A DNA stretch of 64,000 bases from Paenibacillus baekrokdamisoli (GTDB lineage Bacteria; Bacillota; Bacilli; Paenibacillales; Paenibacillaceae): assembly GCF_003945345.1 (NCBI RefSeq), contig NZ_AP019308.1:4543501-4607500 (forward strand), in the 5' to 3' direction. The translations under genes and the position numbers were made by a program. Below, in pieces: positions 42,042 through 51,165 of the stretch. Within the stretch, counting starts at the first letter, position 1, and every line of letters starts with the position of its first letter. Below the pieces are notes generated by a model. The model was given only the letters and a program-made list of their open reading frames with translations, ran no database searches and was not told where the DNA came from.

Positions 42042-43862
42042 CTAGATGGTATATTGCTCGCTGCGAATGATGCGCGAGGCGATACAGCGTTTGAGCGCCA
42101 CCGTATCAACTAGCGGCGAACGGGTCAGCTTCTTGAGGATAGAGAGCTGCGTGTGCAGGGAATCTCCTTCTTCAATCGCTGCGAGTGCCGTCTTAGCATA
42201 TCGCTCGATTCGCTCCATTGCTTCCTGGACAAAAACAGTGGTCATTTCGACTGCATTTTCTGTCTTAGAAGAGCTGTTTGCGGAAGCACGCAGCTGCATT
42301 TTGCGAGTACGAAGATTAGCGCTTTCCATAGCAAATAGCTGAATCATCATATCAGCTAACAGCGCTAGAACCTCCTGCTGCTGCTCGAGCGCAAGTCCAT
42401 ATCGCTGTACCGCGAGCCCGCCGACGGCGAGGAATATTTTCTTGGCCTGCTGAATGCGGAACGTCTCCTTGCTGAGCGGTTCGTCGAATGCTGGCAAAGG
42501 CATAGGCTGGAGCAATTCAGATTGCAGAGCACGCGCTTTGCGCAGCAGCGGCAGCTCCCCTTTGAGCGCCTTTTTCATCAGGGTGCCTGGGATAAGCAGT
42601 CGATTGATCTCGTTGGTGCCTTCGAAGATACGATTGATGCGAGCATCCCGGTAAATCCGTTCGATCTTGTACTCACGAATATAGCCATAGCCGCCGTGAA
42701 TCTGCACCCCTTCATCCGCAACAGAAGAAAGCGCCTCAGTCGCAAATACTTTGAGAATGGAGCATTCCAGCGCATATTCACTAATGGCCTTGGCTGCACG
42801 AGCGCCCGCTCCTCCGTCCGCTTGCGTGGATGTGTTCTGCTCCGCTGCGCTTGCCTCTGCTTCCACACTTTGCAGCATGTCATCAATCCAGCCCGCTGTA
42901 CGGTATACCATACTCTCCATGACATAGGTGATGATGTTCATATCCGCGAGCTTCGCCCCGATAAGCGGGAAGGAGGAGATGACACGGCCAAATTGCTTGC
43001 GTGTATTCGCGTAATTCGCTGCCAGTGCTATCGTTTCTTTGGCTCCTCCAACGCATGCAGCAGCCAGCTTGAAGCGGCCAATGTTCAGAATGTTGAAGGC
43101 GATCAAATGACCTTTGCCCACCTGACCAAGGACATTCTCGACAGGCACGGGCGTGTCATCAAAGTAAAGCGGACAAGTAGACGAGCCTTTGATGCCCATT
43201 TTATGCTCCTCGGGGCCAATGCCGAAGCCTGGTGAATGACGCTCCACGATAAAAGCGGTAAAATGCTCCCCATCGACCTTTGCATAGACGATGAACAAAT
43301 CGGCAAAGCCCGCATTCGTGATATAAATTTTGGAGCCGTTGAGTACGTAGTGCTTCCCGTCCGGCGATAGTCTCGCTGTCGTTCTTGCACCAAGCGCATC
43401 GGAGCCTGAGGCAGGCTCAGTTAGACAATAGGCTGCGATTCTCTGGCCTACAGCAAGGTCTGGCAGGTACCTCTGCTTCTGCTGAGGCGTTCCGAAGAAC
43501 ACGATCGGCAAGGTGCCAATCCCAACATGAGCACCAACCGATAACGCAAAAGAGGATGCTTCAGCCAGCGTCTCCGCCAGCAGCGTAGTGCTTACTTTAT
43601 CTAGACCTAGGCCTCCATAGGCTTCCGGAACATCGGCACCGAGCAAACCGAGCTCACCCGCTTTGCGCATGAGCTCCACGGTAAGCTCATAATTCAATGA
43701 TTCAATCTCAGCATCGCGGGGCTGAATTTCACCCGTTACAAAAGCGCGAGCCGCCTCCGCAATCATCCGCTGCTCTTCCGTAAAATCCTCCGGTGTGACT
43801 ATGGCTTCCGGCGACATATCCTCGATCACAAACCTGCCGCCCCATCGATACGTTTGTGCCAT
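42042..43862 (-). CDS. fadE: Acyl-CoA dehydrogenase
   Basis: FAD enzyme of 606 residues that introduces the trans-2 double bond in the first step of beta-oxidation. It shows LLGADVPEAYGGLGLDKVSTTLLAE, the FAD-binding AYCLTEPASGSDALGARTTA (near 145) and ITNAGFADLFIVYAKV, the core RKQFGRVISSFPLIGAKLADM, and the C-terminal VQIHGGYGYIREYKIERIYRDARINRIFEGTNEINRLLIPG, plus an extra 170-residue helical tail as in the long FadE-type proteins of Bacillota. An Ala/Ser/Glu-rich insert (SVEAEASAAEQNTSTQADGG) interrupts the C-terminal domain near residue 345. AAGGAGGG precedes the ATG. It passes electrons to EtfAB, encoded nearby. Confidence 0.95.
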   Translation of the reverse strand: MAQTYRWGGRFVIEDMSPEAIVTPEDFTEEQRMIAEAARAFVTGEIQPRDAEIESLNYELTVELMRKAGELGLLGADVPEAYGGLGLDKVSTTLLAETLAEASSFALSVGAHVGIGTLPIVFFGTPQQKQRYLPDLAVGQRIAAYCLTEPASGSDALGARTTARLSPDGKHYVLNGSKIYITNAGFADLFIVYAKVDGEHFTAFIVERHSPGFGIGPEEHKMGIKGSSTCPLYFDDTPVPVENVLGQVGKGHLIAFNILNIGRFKLAAACVGGAKETIALAANYANTRKQFGRVISSFPLIGAKLADMNIITYVMESMVYRTAGWIDDMLQSVEAEASAAEQNTSTQADGGAGARAAKAISEYALECSILKVFATEALSSVADEGVQIHGGYGYIREYKIERIYRDARINRIFEGTNEINRLLIPGTLMKKALKGELPLLRKARALQSELLQPMPLPAFDEPLSKETFRIQQAKKIFLAVGGLAVQRYGLALEQQQEVLALLADMMIQLFAMESANLRTRKMQLRASANSSSKTENAVEMTTVFVQEAMERIERYAKTALAAIEEGDSLHTQLSILKKLTRSPLVDTVALKRCIASRIIRSEQYTI

Positions 43863-43992
43863 GATGAACCCTCCTTAGATGATCCGGTTTTGCAATTAAT
43901 GCACCGTTCTTGCCTTCTGAGCTCCGTTTAACGATGAATGCGTTCGTTGTACTTCGTACCCGGAATCTTTCTGATGCTGATGCCTTTAACAC

Positions 43993-45192
43993 TTATGGCA
44001 GCACTTCAATTACGCCAGCCGCTCCCATACCGCCGCCGACGCACATAGAGACTACCCCTGTTCCACCGCCGCGCCGCCGCAGTTCATGGATGATGGAGAC
44101 GGTCAATTTGGCCCCTGTGCAGCCAAGGGGGTGACCAAGAGCGATTGCTCCACCATTGACATTCACCTTTGCCGGATCAATCTGCAGCTCATTAATAATA
44201 GGTAGACATTGAGCGGCGAATGCTTCATTGAGCTCAAATAGGTCAACCTGATCCTGCGTAATCCCTGCCCTTCGCAGCACTTGGGGTATCGCCTCGATCG
44301 GCCCAATGCCCATCACCTCGGGTGCAACACCAGCAACACTGAAGGCGCGGAACACAGCAAGCGGTTTGATCCCTAGCTCCTCCGCACGAGCGCGGCTCAT
44401 CACAATAACAGCTGCTGCGCCATCACTCATCTGCGACGTATTACCCGCCGTGACGGACCCCTCTCTAGCAAAGGAAGGCTTGAGCTTAGCCAGAATATCT
44501 GCCGTCGTATCTGCTCTTACCCCTTCATCGGTGTCAAAAAGAAAGCTTCGTGCCCACGGACGGCCGTTATCATCGACGCCTTCGCGACTCACTTGAAGGG
44601 GAATGATTTCGTCCCGGAATCGCCCGGAATCAATCGCTTGCGCCGCTTTACTATGACTCTGGGCTGCAAAAGCATCCTGATCTACTCGGCTAATGCCATA
44701 ACGTCTAGCTACTTCTTCTGCGGTATGGCCCATGCCCATATAGACCTCTGGCATCGAGTCGGCAATGCCTGGATGGGGGGAGAGCTTGAAGCCAGTCATC
44801 GGGACATGACTCATACTCTCGACACCTCCTGCAAGTACAACGTCTGCCTCACCTAAACGAATTCGCTCCGCCGCATAGGCGATAGCCTGCAGCCCCGAAG
44901 CGCAAAAACGATTAATCGTTACAGCAGGTGTTGTAACAGGCAAGCCCGCATATAGAGACATGATCCGGGCAAAGTTAAGCCCTTGCTCGCCCTCCGGCAT
45001 TGCGCAGCCAATAATGACGTCCTCGATATCCGCTTGTTCGAGTCCTGGTACTCGCTTGATTGCAGCTTGAAACACGGCGCGTCCGAGATCCTCTGCTCGT
45101 GTATCAGCAAGGCTGCCCTTCTTCGCCTTGCCAACTGCCGTGCGCACGGCAGACACGATGACAGCTTCGCGTTCGTTGTTCGTTATCGCCAC
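43993..45192 (-). CDS. fadA: 3-ketoacyl-CoA thiolase
   Basis: Cleaves 3-ketoacyl-CoA with CoA, the last step of each beta-oxidation cycle. The 399-residue product has the acyl-accepting cysteine in NRFCASGLQAIAYAAERI (near 93), GGVESMSHVPM, the NGGAIALGHPLGCTGAKL histidine (near 350) and the C-terminal CVGGGMGAAGVIE cysteine. The start is GTG at 45192 with AAAGGAG about 10 bases upstream. It lies 109 bases after fadN, in the normal FadN-FadA-FadE order. Confidence 0.96.
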   Translation of the reverse strand: MAITNNEREAVIVSAVRTAVGKAKKGSLADTRAEDLGRAVFQAAIKRVPGLEQADIEDVIIGCAMPEGEQGLNFARIMSLYAGLPVTTPAVTINRFCASGLQAIAYAAERIRLGEADVVLAGGVESMSHVPMTGFKLSPHPGIADSMPEVYMGMGHTAEEVARRYGISRVDQDAFAAQSHSKAAQAIDSGRFRDEIIPLQVSREGVDDNGRPWARSFLFDTDEGVRADTTADILAKLKPSFAREGSVTAGNTSQMSDGAAAVIVMSRARAEELGIKPLAVFRAFSVAGVAPEVMGIGPIEAIPQVLRRAGITQDQVDLFELNEAFAAQCLPIINELQIDPAKVNVNGGAIALGHPLGCTGAKLTVSIIHELRRRGGGTGVVSMCVGGGMGAAGVIEVLP

Positions 45193-45301
45193 TCGCGGTC
45201 ATCTCCTTTAGTAGGGATAGAATTCCTTTGATAACTAGAAAGAAGTAGATTCATTCCTTGTGCAATTGTCATCCTCGGGCAAAGTCTTCAAGCCTCTACC
45301 G

Positions 45302-47722
45302 TCAGTTCCGCAGCGGCTTACCCGTGGCGAGCAAATGTCTCATACGCGCTTGTGTCAGGGATTCGCCGCATAGGCTTAGGAACGCTTCGCGTTCCAAATC
45401 GAGCAAATACTGCTCGCTCACTTCTGCGCCTGCCGGCGCATCGCCTCCAGCAAGCACATGCGCGAGCTTACGCGCAATGCGCACATCATGATCGCTGATC
45501 TGACCGCCCAGCCTCATCGCTTCCACCGCAAGCTGCAGAACGGCGCGTCCCTCACGCCCCGCGACGCGAATACGTGCTGCTGATGACGGCGGCGAGTACC
45601 CCCACCGATCCAGCTCAAGGACAGCCCGCTTCGCCTCGGCGATACGCGACTCACCGCGAATAATGGCCCGATCCTGCGTCCGCATCAAGCCGATTCGCTT
45701 CACATCAAAGCCGCTCGTCGACGTCTTCGCCATTGCAATCGTCTCAAATAGAGGAATGAGCTGCGGCAGGACATCGCCACCCGCTCCAGCACGCTCCGCT
45801 GCGAGGGCGGCCGCTTCCTTACAACCGCCGCCGGCTGGTATTAAACCAACGCCGGTTTCCACGAGGCCATAGTAAGTTTCCGCAGAGAATACGATGCAAT
45901 CTGCAGGCAGGCAGGCCTCCACTCCACCCCCAAGCGTCATCTTGTGAGGTGCGGCAACGACAGGCCGATCCAGTCTTTTGAGCTTGAGCATACTGTCTTG
46001 AAACAGTCTTATGATATCGTCGATATCGTCGAAGTCACCATTTTGCGCTTCCATGAGCAGCATCATCAGATTTGCTCCAACGCAAAAATGCCGCCCCTCG
46101 TTCGCAATAACCAAGCCCCGCCAATTAAGGCTAACCTCATCTGCACTTTGCCGAATCGCTGCCAGAATATCGCCGCCAATAGCATTATTCGGGGAGTGAA
46201 ACTCCAAGCAAGCGACCTCTCCGCCGATATCAATCAGCGTGGCACCTGAGTTACCGAGTATCTTCTTACCGGCCTCCTTCATGGAACCAAGCGACAGATG
46301 CTCTGGGGCGACTTCCTGTTCCACATATTCACCGCGATACGTATAGAAGCGTCGCTCACCTTCGGTTTTATAGAAAGAGGAATTCCCAGCAGCCAGCCAA
46401 GCCTCTACCCATTCCGGTACAGTGTCACCTTCGGCTTGCATTCGCTGCACCGAACGCTTTACACCAAGGGCATCCCAAAGCTCGAACGGTCCTAGCTCCC
46501 AATTAAAACCCCATACCATTGCCCGGTCGATATCCTGCGTCGTATCTGCGATGACACCAAGCTGCCTGGCCGAATAGAGCAGAATATCCTTGATTGTGGA
46601 CCAAGCAAAATTCGCATACCGATCGTTCGTATCGGTGAAGAGCAGCGCCTTCAGCTTGGCCCCCGCACCCTTCGCTGCCTTGGAGGCTTCAATAATCGGT
46701 GATCCCACGCTTCGCCGCGGCTCATAAGTCATCGTCTGCAGGTTCAGCGTCTCGATGTCACTGCCTCCGCCGATTCGTTTGATTTTGCGATAAAAGCCTT
46801 GCCCCGTCTTCTCCCCCAGCCACTTGCGCTCCACCAGCACTTCAAGCTCGGGCGGTCTTGCAAAGGCTTCCCGCTCCGCCGCATCTTGGCTGCGTTCCCG
46901 AACATTATCTATCACATGCAGCAGCGTATCGAGTCCGATCATGTCGAGCATACGAAAGGTTGCTGTCTTGGGCCGCCCCATCGCTGGACCCGTTAACGCG
47001 TCGACTTCATCGACGGTTAAACCATACTTACGCATCGCTTCAATCGTGACGAGCATGCCATAGGAACCAATTCGATTGGCAATGAAATTCGGTGTATCCT
47101 TGGCAACGACAACTCCTTTAGCCAGCTGCTTTTCACAAATATTCGTCAATCTAGCCAGAACGCCGGGATCGGTATCAGGACCAGCTACCAGCTCGACCAG
47201 CTTCATATGTCTGGGGGGATTGAAGAAATGCGTTGCTACAAAATGCTTCCGAAACGCTTCTCCTCGCCCTTCCGCCATCGCTGCTACAGATAACCCAGAT
47301 GTGTTTGTGGAGACGAGTGTATCCTCCCTCCGAACGGACTCGATAAGTGTCAGCACCTGACGTTTAACATCCAGACGTTCAATAACCGCCTCTACAATCC
47401 AATCCACTTCGCGAAGTCGATGGAGATCATCCGCTAAATTACCTGGTGTAATTCGTTGAAGGAAGGAAGCCTCGTATAAAGCCGGAGGCTGCTGCACGGC
47501 TAATCTCGCAAGACTCCCCGCTGCTAATCGGTTGCGAACCTTGGGATCATCCAGATTCCATCCCGACTGGAGCTCTGAGGCTGTCAATGAATCAGGGGGC
47601 ACATCCAGCAGCAGCACCTGCAGACCCGCATTAGCCAGATGAGCGGCTATACCCGCTCCCATGACACCAGACCCGATAACAGCCGCGCGGCGAATCGGCG
47701 TCAGTGACGTAATTGCTCTCAT
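45302..47722 (-). CDS. fadN: 3-hydroxyacyl-CoA dehydrogenase / enoyl-CoA hydratase
   Basis: Bifunctional beta-oxidation enzyme of 806 residues that hydrates enoyl-CoA and oxidises 3-hydroxyacyl-CoA. The NAD-binding dehydrogenase half comes first (RRAAVIGSGVMGAGIAAHLANAGLQVLLLDV, residues 11-41; HFFNPPRHMKLVELVAG; TPNFIANRIGSYGM). The crotonase half follows (ANEGRHFCVGANLMMLLMEA near 575; GGGVEACLPADCIVFSAETYYGLVETGVGLIPAGGG). This order is that of Bacillus FadN. Its ATG overlaps (ATGA) the stop of a small repeat-built frame in the leader. GGAG is 9 bases upstream of the start. Confidence 0.96.
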   Translation of the reverse strand: MRAITSLTPIRRAAVIGSGVMGAGIAAHLANAGLQVLLLDVPPDSLTASELQSGWNLDDPKVRNRLAAGSLARLAVQQPPALYEASFLQRITPGNLADDLHRLREVDWIVEAVIERLDVKRQVLTLIESVRREDTLVSTNTSGLSVAAMAEGRGEAFRKHFVATHFFNPPRHMKLVELVAGPDTDPGVLARLTNICEKQLAKGVVVAKDTPNFIANRIGSYGMLVTIEAMRKYGLTVDEVDALTGPAMGRPKTATFRMLDMIGLDTLLHVIDNVRERSQDAAEREAFARPPELEVLVERKWLGEKTGQGFYRKIKRIGGGSDIETLNLQTMTYEPRRSVGSPIIEASKAAKGAGAKLKALLFTDTNDRYANFAWSTIKDILLYSARQLGVIADTTQDIDRAMVWGFNWELGPFELWDALGVKRSVQRMQAEGDTVPEWVEAWLAAGNSSFYKTEGERRFYTYRGEYVEQEVAPEHLSLGSMKEAGKKILGNSGATLIDIGGEVACLEFHSPNNAIGGDILAAIRQSADEVSLNWRGLVIANEGRHFCVGANLMMLLMEAQNGDFDDIDDIIRLFQDSMLKLKRLDRPVVAAPHKMTLGGGVEACLPADCIVFSAETYYGLVETGVGLIPAGGGCKEAAALAAERAGAGGDVLPQLIPLFETIAMAKTSTSGFDVKRIGLMRTQDRAIIRGESRIAEAKRAVLELDRWGYSPPSSAARIRVAGREGRAVLQLAVEAMRLGGQISDHDVRIARKLAHVLAGGDAPAGAEVSEQYLLDLEREAFLSLCGESLTQARMRHLLATGKPLRN

Positions 47723-48012
47723 GATTGCTCACTCCGTTCTCCGGTTTTGGTGTTTGTACTCCGTTCTCCGGTTTTGGTGTTTGTACTCCCGTGGTACTGC
47801 GTACCAAAGTCGTTCAAACACTCAAAACCTACGATGAAATTTAAGTGCATACCGGTGTCGTTCAAACACTTAAAACCTACAATGCAATTTAAGTTCATAC
47901 CACTGTCTTTCAAACACTCAAAACCTATGATGCAATTTAAGTTCATACCACTGTCGTTCAAACACCAAAACCTATGCTGCAATTTAAGTGCATACCACTG
48001 TCGTTCAAACAC
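47719..48012 (-). CDS. Possible leader frame made of tandem repeats upstream of fadN
   Basis: A 97-codon frame built of four 16-residue units like CLNDSGMNLNCIVGFE and two 9-residue units STNTKTGER. The DNA units are 48 and 27 bp, both multiples of three, and the frame's TGA overlaps the fadN ATG (ATGA), as in coupled genes. Against it: a GTG start with only a weak AGG upstream, no known family, and the frame could be a by-product of the repeat. I lean toward non-coding, or a leader peptide at most. Confidence 0.25.
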   Translation of the reverse strand: MFERQWYALKLQHRFWCLNDSGMNLNCIIGFECLKDSGMNLNCIVGFKCLNDTGMHLNFIVGFECLNDFGTQYHGSTNTKTGERSTNTKTGERSEQS

Positions 48013-48050
48013 TTAAAACCTACGCTAAGGGAGTGCAAGCACGTAGAACC
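47731..48050. repeat. Tandem repeats (2 x 27 bp and about 4.5 x 48 bp) in the fadN leader
   Basis: Two perfect 27-bp units at 47731-47757 and 47758-47784, then 48-bp units beginning at 47811, 47859, 47907, 47955 and 48003; the last is broken off and followed by degenerate traces to about 48050. This fills the fadF-fadN gap up to the fadN ribosome binding site. Confidence 0.95.
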
Positions 48051-48078
48051 TATGCTGCAATAAAGATTCCTGGCAGGA

Positions 48079-50742
48079 TTAGATAGTGCCAAACACGCTT
48101 TGGGCCAGCAGCTCTGCGACATCTCTCGCCTGAATAGAAGCCTCCACCTCCAGCAGCTTTACGCCGTCCTCCATCATCGTTAGGCAATAGGGACAGGCAG
48201 AGCCGATTACAGTCGGCTTAACCTCAAGCGCTTGCGATACTCTCGCTTCATTCACGCGCATGCCGCTCCGCTCCTCCATCCACATGAGACCGCCGCCTGC
48301 CCCGCAGCACATCCCATTTTGCCGGGAACGCTCCATCTCCAGCAGCTCGATACCTGGTATAGATCGAAGCAGATTACGCGGTGCATCATAGATGCCGTTG
48401 TAGCGACCCAAGTAACAGGAATCGTGATACACCACTCTTTCGTCGACACGGTGAATAGGTCTCAACTTCCCTTCCTCAACGAGCCGATCCAACAGCGTTG
48501 TATGATGCTCCACTGTAACGGTCGAACGATCTAGGCCAAAATCCGTATACTCGTTCTTGATTGCGTGAAAAGTGTGCGGGCAGATCGTAACAATTTGGCG
48601 AATGCCATAGCGCTGCAGCGTCGAGATATTCTCCTTGCATAAATTTTGAAAAAGCAGCTCATTGCCCATCCGCCGAGCCGTATCGCCAGAGTTACGCTCC
48701 TCCCCGCCTAGAACGGCGAACGGAACGCCCGCCTGCTGGAGCAGCCGAACAAGAGCAAACAAAACCTTCCGACTCCGTTGATCATAGGTACCCATTGTCC
48801 CTGCCCAGAGCAGCAGCTCAGGCTTCTCGCCAAGTCGTGCCGCTTCCTGCATCGTTCGAATAGGCGGCCTGGCAGGTTGGCGGCTATCTGCTGCTATCGC
48901 AGTCTCATATGCGCTTAACCATGCGGCCCGTTCAGCTCGTGGCAGCCCCCATGGGTTGCCCTGTCTTTCGATATTTTGCAGTGCACGCTGTCCCTCCACT
49001 GGCAGACGACCTTCCGTCAGGACGAGATATCTGCGCATATCTATGATTTTGTCGACATGCTCATTGCCCACAGGACACTGTTCCTCACAGCTGCGGCAGG
49101 TCGTGCATGCCCAAATTTCGGACTCGGTCATCACATCGCCAATTAGCGCGATATCTCCTACCGAAGTATCCGTCTGCTCGTGCCAAGCATGACGCTGCGC
49201 GGTCATCGTCGGTTCAATGGCGATTTGCGATGACGTGTTATCGTCATCTTCTTGGTGATTCACCCAGACCGGAATCGCTCCACCCATGATATGTGCGATC
49301 GGCGGCTGCTTAATTGAAGAGAACGGAGGAGACGAGAATGCTGGGACCCAAGGCGATTTGGACGTGATTGCAGCGCCTTTCTCGGTCAAATGGTCACGCA
49401 GCTTCATAATGAGATGCATAGGCGAGAGCAGCTTACCGGTATTCGAGGCCGGGCACACCTGGGTGCAGCGACCACACTCCACACAAGCGTAGAAGTCCAG
49501 CATTTGCTTCTGTGTAAACTGCTCAATCTCTCCGACGCCAAAGGACTCTGCATTCTCATCCTCTAGATCAAGCGGAGCAAGCTTGCCTGGAGGAGAGCGC
49601 CTGCGAAGCCACAGATTCACTGGTGCTGTGAAAATGTGAAAATGCTTCGACTGCGGCACATAAACGAGAAAAGCGAGTAAAATCGCGTAGTGCAGCCACC
49701 AAAACACTTCATAGCTGACCCCCGCAGCATTTTGTTTTACACCTATTGTTCGCAGCCCTTCCGCTAAGGAGGAGGAGATCGGGGCGTAATCCACATACAA
49801 CGTTTGTGTGGATGAAGAACGTATCCTAGTGTTGGCAAGTAATGCCGCCGCCTGCGCTTTGTAATCAGCGATATATTGGTAAAGCAAAGCAGCCGCATGA
49901 AGATCGATGGATGGTAAATCCAGCAGCGCTGCTGGACCTTGAGTTCGAGTGAAATATCGTTCTACTCGAAGTTGATTAAGGTGGTTAAGCTTATTGTTAG
50001 TGCTGCTAATGATCGGTGTGCCTGCCGCTGCTAGCTGGCTGCTGGTCGCATCAGTTACGGCTTCGGGAAGATCCTTCAACCGTTCAAAGGCTTGCGTGAA
50101 TAGGACCGTTATCATCAGCCCTCCGATAAACCAGAGCACAATCGACGGCTTCCAGCCTCGCTTCAGTCTCGGAAGCTTCTCCGCGTACCGCCGAATGGCT
50201 GCATACAGAATAGCAAGCAGCACAAGCGCGACCGTCACTTCCTGCGTTTGAATAAAAGCATGGTAGGCGGGCAGGGGGAGTGAAGAACCGCTCAGCCCTT
50301 TCCAAATGATGTCGGCAGCCCCGAACTGGAGCACAATAAAGCCATAAAAAACGACCAAATGCAGCACACCGCTGCGGATGTCCTTCAAGAGCTTTCGATG
50401 TCCAAAGACGTGCAGGACCCATTCCAGCAAGCGACGTTTCTGGAATGATTTTGCCGCCATGAGAGGAGCTTTGCCCTTACGATTGATGAGGCTCAGCCTT
50501 TTCCGTGGAGCTGCTGTCGGAACGGAAGATAGGTGCAGGAACTCCTCGCTGTCCTCCTCCCCCATATCCATTTCACGACGAGAAGCCGCTGCTGTGCTCG
50601 CACCCTCCTGTTTCCCGAGCCGAATATACCCCAGCCGTCTGCTGATTACTGTAATAAACATACTTAGTGCTGCCACCGTCATACCCGTGAAAATGAGCCA
50701 TCGTGCCAGCTGGGCAAAATGATGGACGCTTAAGGATTCCAC
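48079..50742 (-). CDS. fadF: Membrane-bound iron-sulfur oxidoreductase, FadF
   Basis: Membrane protein of 887 residues believed to take electrons from EtfAB to the quinone pool during fatty-acid oxidation. The N-terminal part has about five to six helices with a nitrate-reductase-gamma-like arrangement, including VLHLVVFYGFIVLQFGAADIIW and EVFWWLHYAILLAFLVYV. A dicluster ferredoxin domain follows (CVECGRCTQVCPAS near 440, CTTCRSCEEQCPVG near 555), then two CCG heterodisulfide-reductase-like domains (HDSCYLGRYNGIYDAPR, MCCGAGGGLMWMEE). The GTG at 50742 has TAGGAGGG 6 bases upstream. It is the first gene of the minus-strand cluster, divergent from etfB. Confidence 0.94.
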   Translation of the reverse strand: MESLSVHHFAQLARWLIFTGMTVAALSMFITVISRRLGYIRLGKQEGASTAAASRREMDMGEEDSEEFLHLSSVPTAAPRKRLSLINRKGKAPLMAAKSFQKRRLLEWVLHVFGHRKLLKDIRSGVLHLVVFYGFIVLQFGAADIIWKGLSGSSLPLPAYHAFIQTQEVTVALVLLAILYAAIRRYAEKLPRLKRGWKPSIVLWFIGGLMITVLFTQAFERLKDLPEAVTDATSSQLAAAGTPIISSTNNKLNHLNQLRVERYFTRTQGPAALLDLPSIDLHAAALLYQYIADYKAQAAALLANTRIRSSSTQTLYVDYAPISSSLAEGLRTIGVKQNAAGVSYEVFWWLHYAILLAFLVYVPQSKHFHIFTAPVNLWLRRRSPPGKLAPLDLEDENAESFGVGEIEQFTQKQMLDFYACVECGRCTQVCPASNTGKLLSPMHLIMKLRDHLTEKGAAITSKSPWVPAFSSPPFSSIKQPPIAHIMGGAIPVWVNHQEDDDNTSSQIAIEPTMTAQRHAWHEQTDTSVGDIALIGDVMTESEIWACTTCRSCEEQCPVGNEHVDKIIDMRRYLVLTEGRLPVEGQRALQNIERQGNPWGLPRAERAAWLSAYETAIAADSRQPARPPIRTMQEAARLGEKPELLLWAGTMGTYDQRSRKVLFALVRLLQQAGVPFAVLGGEERNSGDTARRMGNELLFQNLCKENISTLQRYGIRQIVTICPHTFHAIKNEYTDFGLDRSTVTVEHHTTLLDRLVEEGKLRPIHRVDERVVYHDSCYLGRYNGIYDAPRNLLRSIPGIELLEMERSRQNGMCCGAGGGLMWMEERSGMRVNEARVSQALEVKPTVIGSACPYCLTMMEDGVKLLEVEASIQARDVAELLAQSVFGTI

Positions 50743-51029
50743 GCAGATCCCTCCTATTTGGCCGGATAATGACGAGTCGCCGTCTTGGAGCAAGGAATGT
50801 GGACAAGGTGTGAAGCGCTTACACAAATACACATTGATTCAGTATATGACCTCATTCTCTCGAACATGCGAACAGGCGCTGAACAGGGGGAGCACAGTCT
50901 ACGGTCTATTTGGATAAAAAGAGTCATATGGTAGCACTGTGCGGAGACTTGGTTACCTTCATTAATCGCTAGGCTGCGGCAGCATATCATCAGGTAATGA
51001 TGACTGATATGCAGGGGTTTCGGGAATTA
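50743..51029. promoter_or_regulatory. Divergent fadF/etfB control region
   Basis: About 290 bases without a gene. The dyad GTGTGAAGCGCTTACAC (50808-50824) resembles a cre site but misses several consensus bases. No clear FadR-type TGAATGA...TCATTCA box and no convincing -35/-10 pair were found on either strand. The etfB side of the gap is filled by a tandem repeat. Confidence 0.4.
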
Positions 51030-51150
51030 CAAAAGACAGATATGGAGAGAGTCTGTCGTAGCAAAAGACAGATATGTAGTGAATCTTGCGTTATAGAAGG
51101 CAGATATGCAGAGAATCTAGCGTGATGGAAGAGATATGTAGAGAATCTGG
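51030..51150. repeat. 32-bp tandem repeat upstream of etfB
   Basis: Four imperfect units with CAGATATG at 51037, 51069 and 51101 and GAGATATG at 51131, followed by AGAGAATCTRG. The last unit forms part of the etfB ribosome binding site (CTGGAGGT). Confidence 0.85.
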
Positions 51151-51165
51151 AGGTGCTTACACAGT

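Noticed and set aside
42522..43235. A 237-codon plus-strand frame opposite fadE
   Set aside because: It is antisense to a clear acyl-CoA dehydrogenase and shows no motif; a shadow of codon bias.
45193..45301. FadR-type operator near fadA/fadN
   Set aside because: AGATTCATTCC near 45249 resembles half of the Bacillus FadR box but no second half is present.
50808..50824. A cre site upstream of fadF
   Set aside because: The dyad is symmetrical but lacks the leading TG and other consensus bases, so it is mentioned only as a dyad in the control region.
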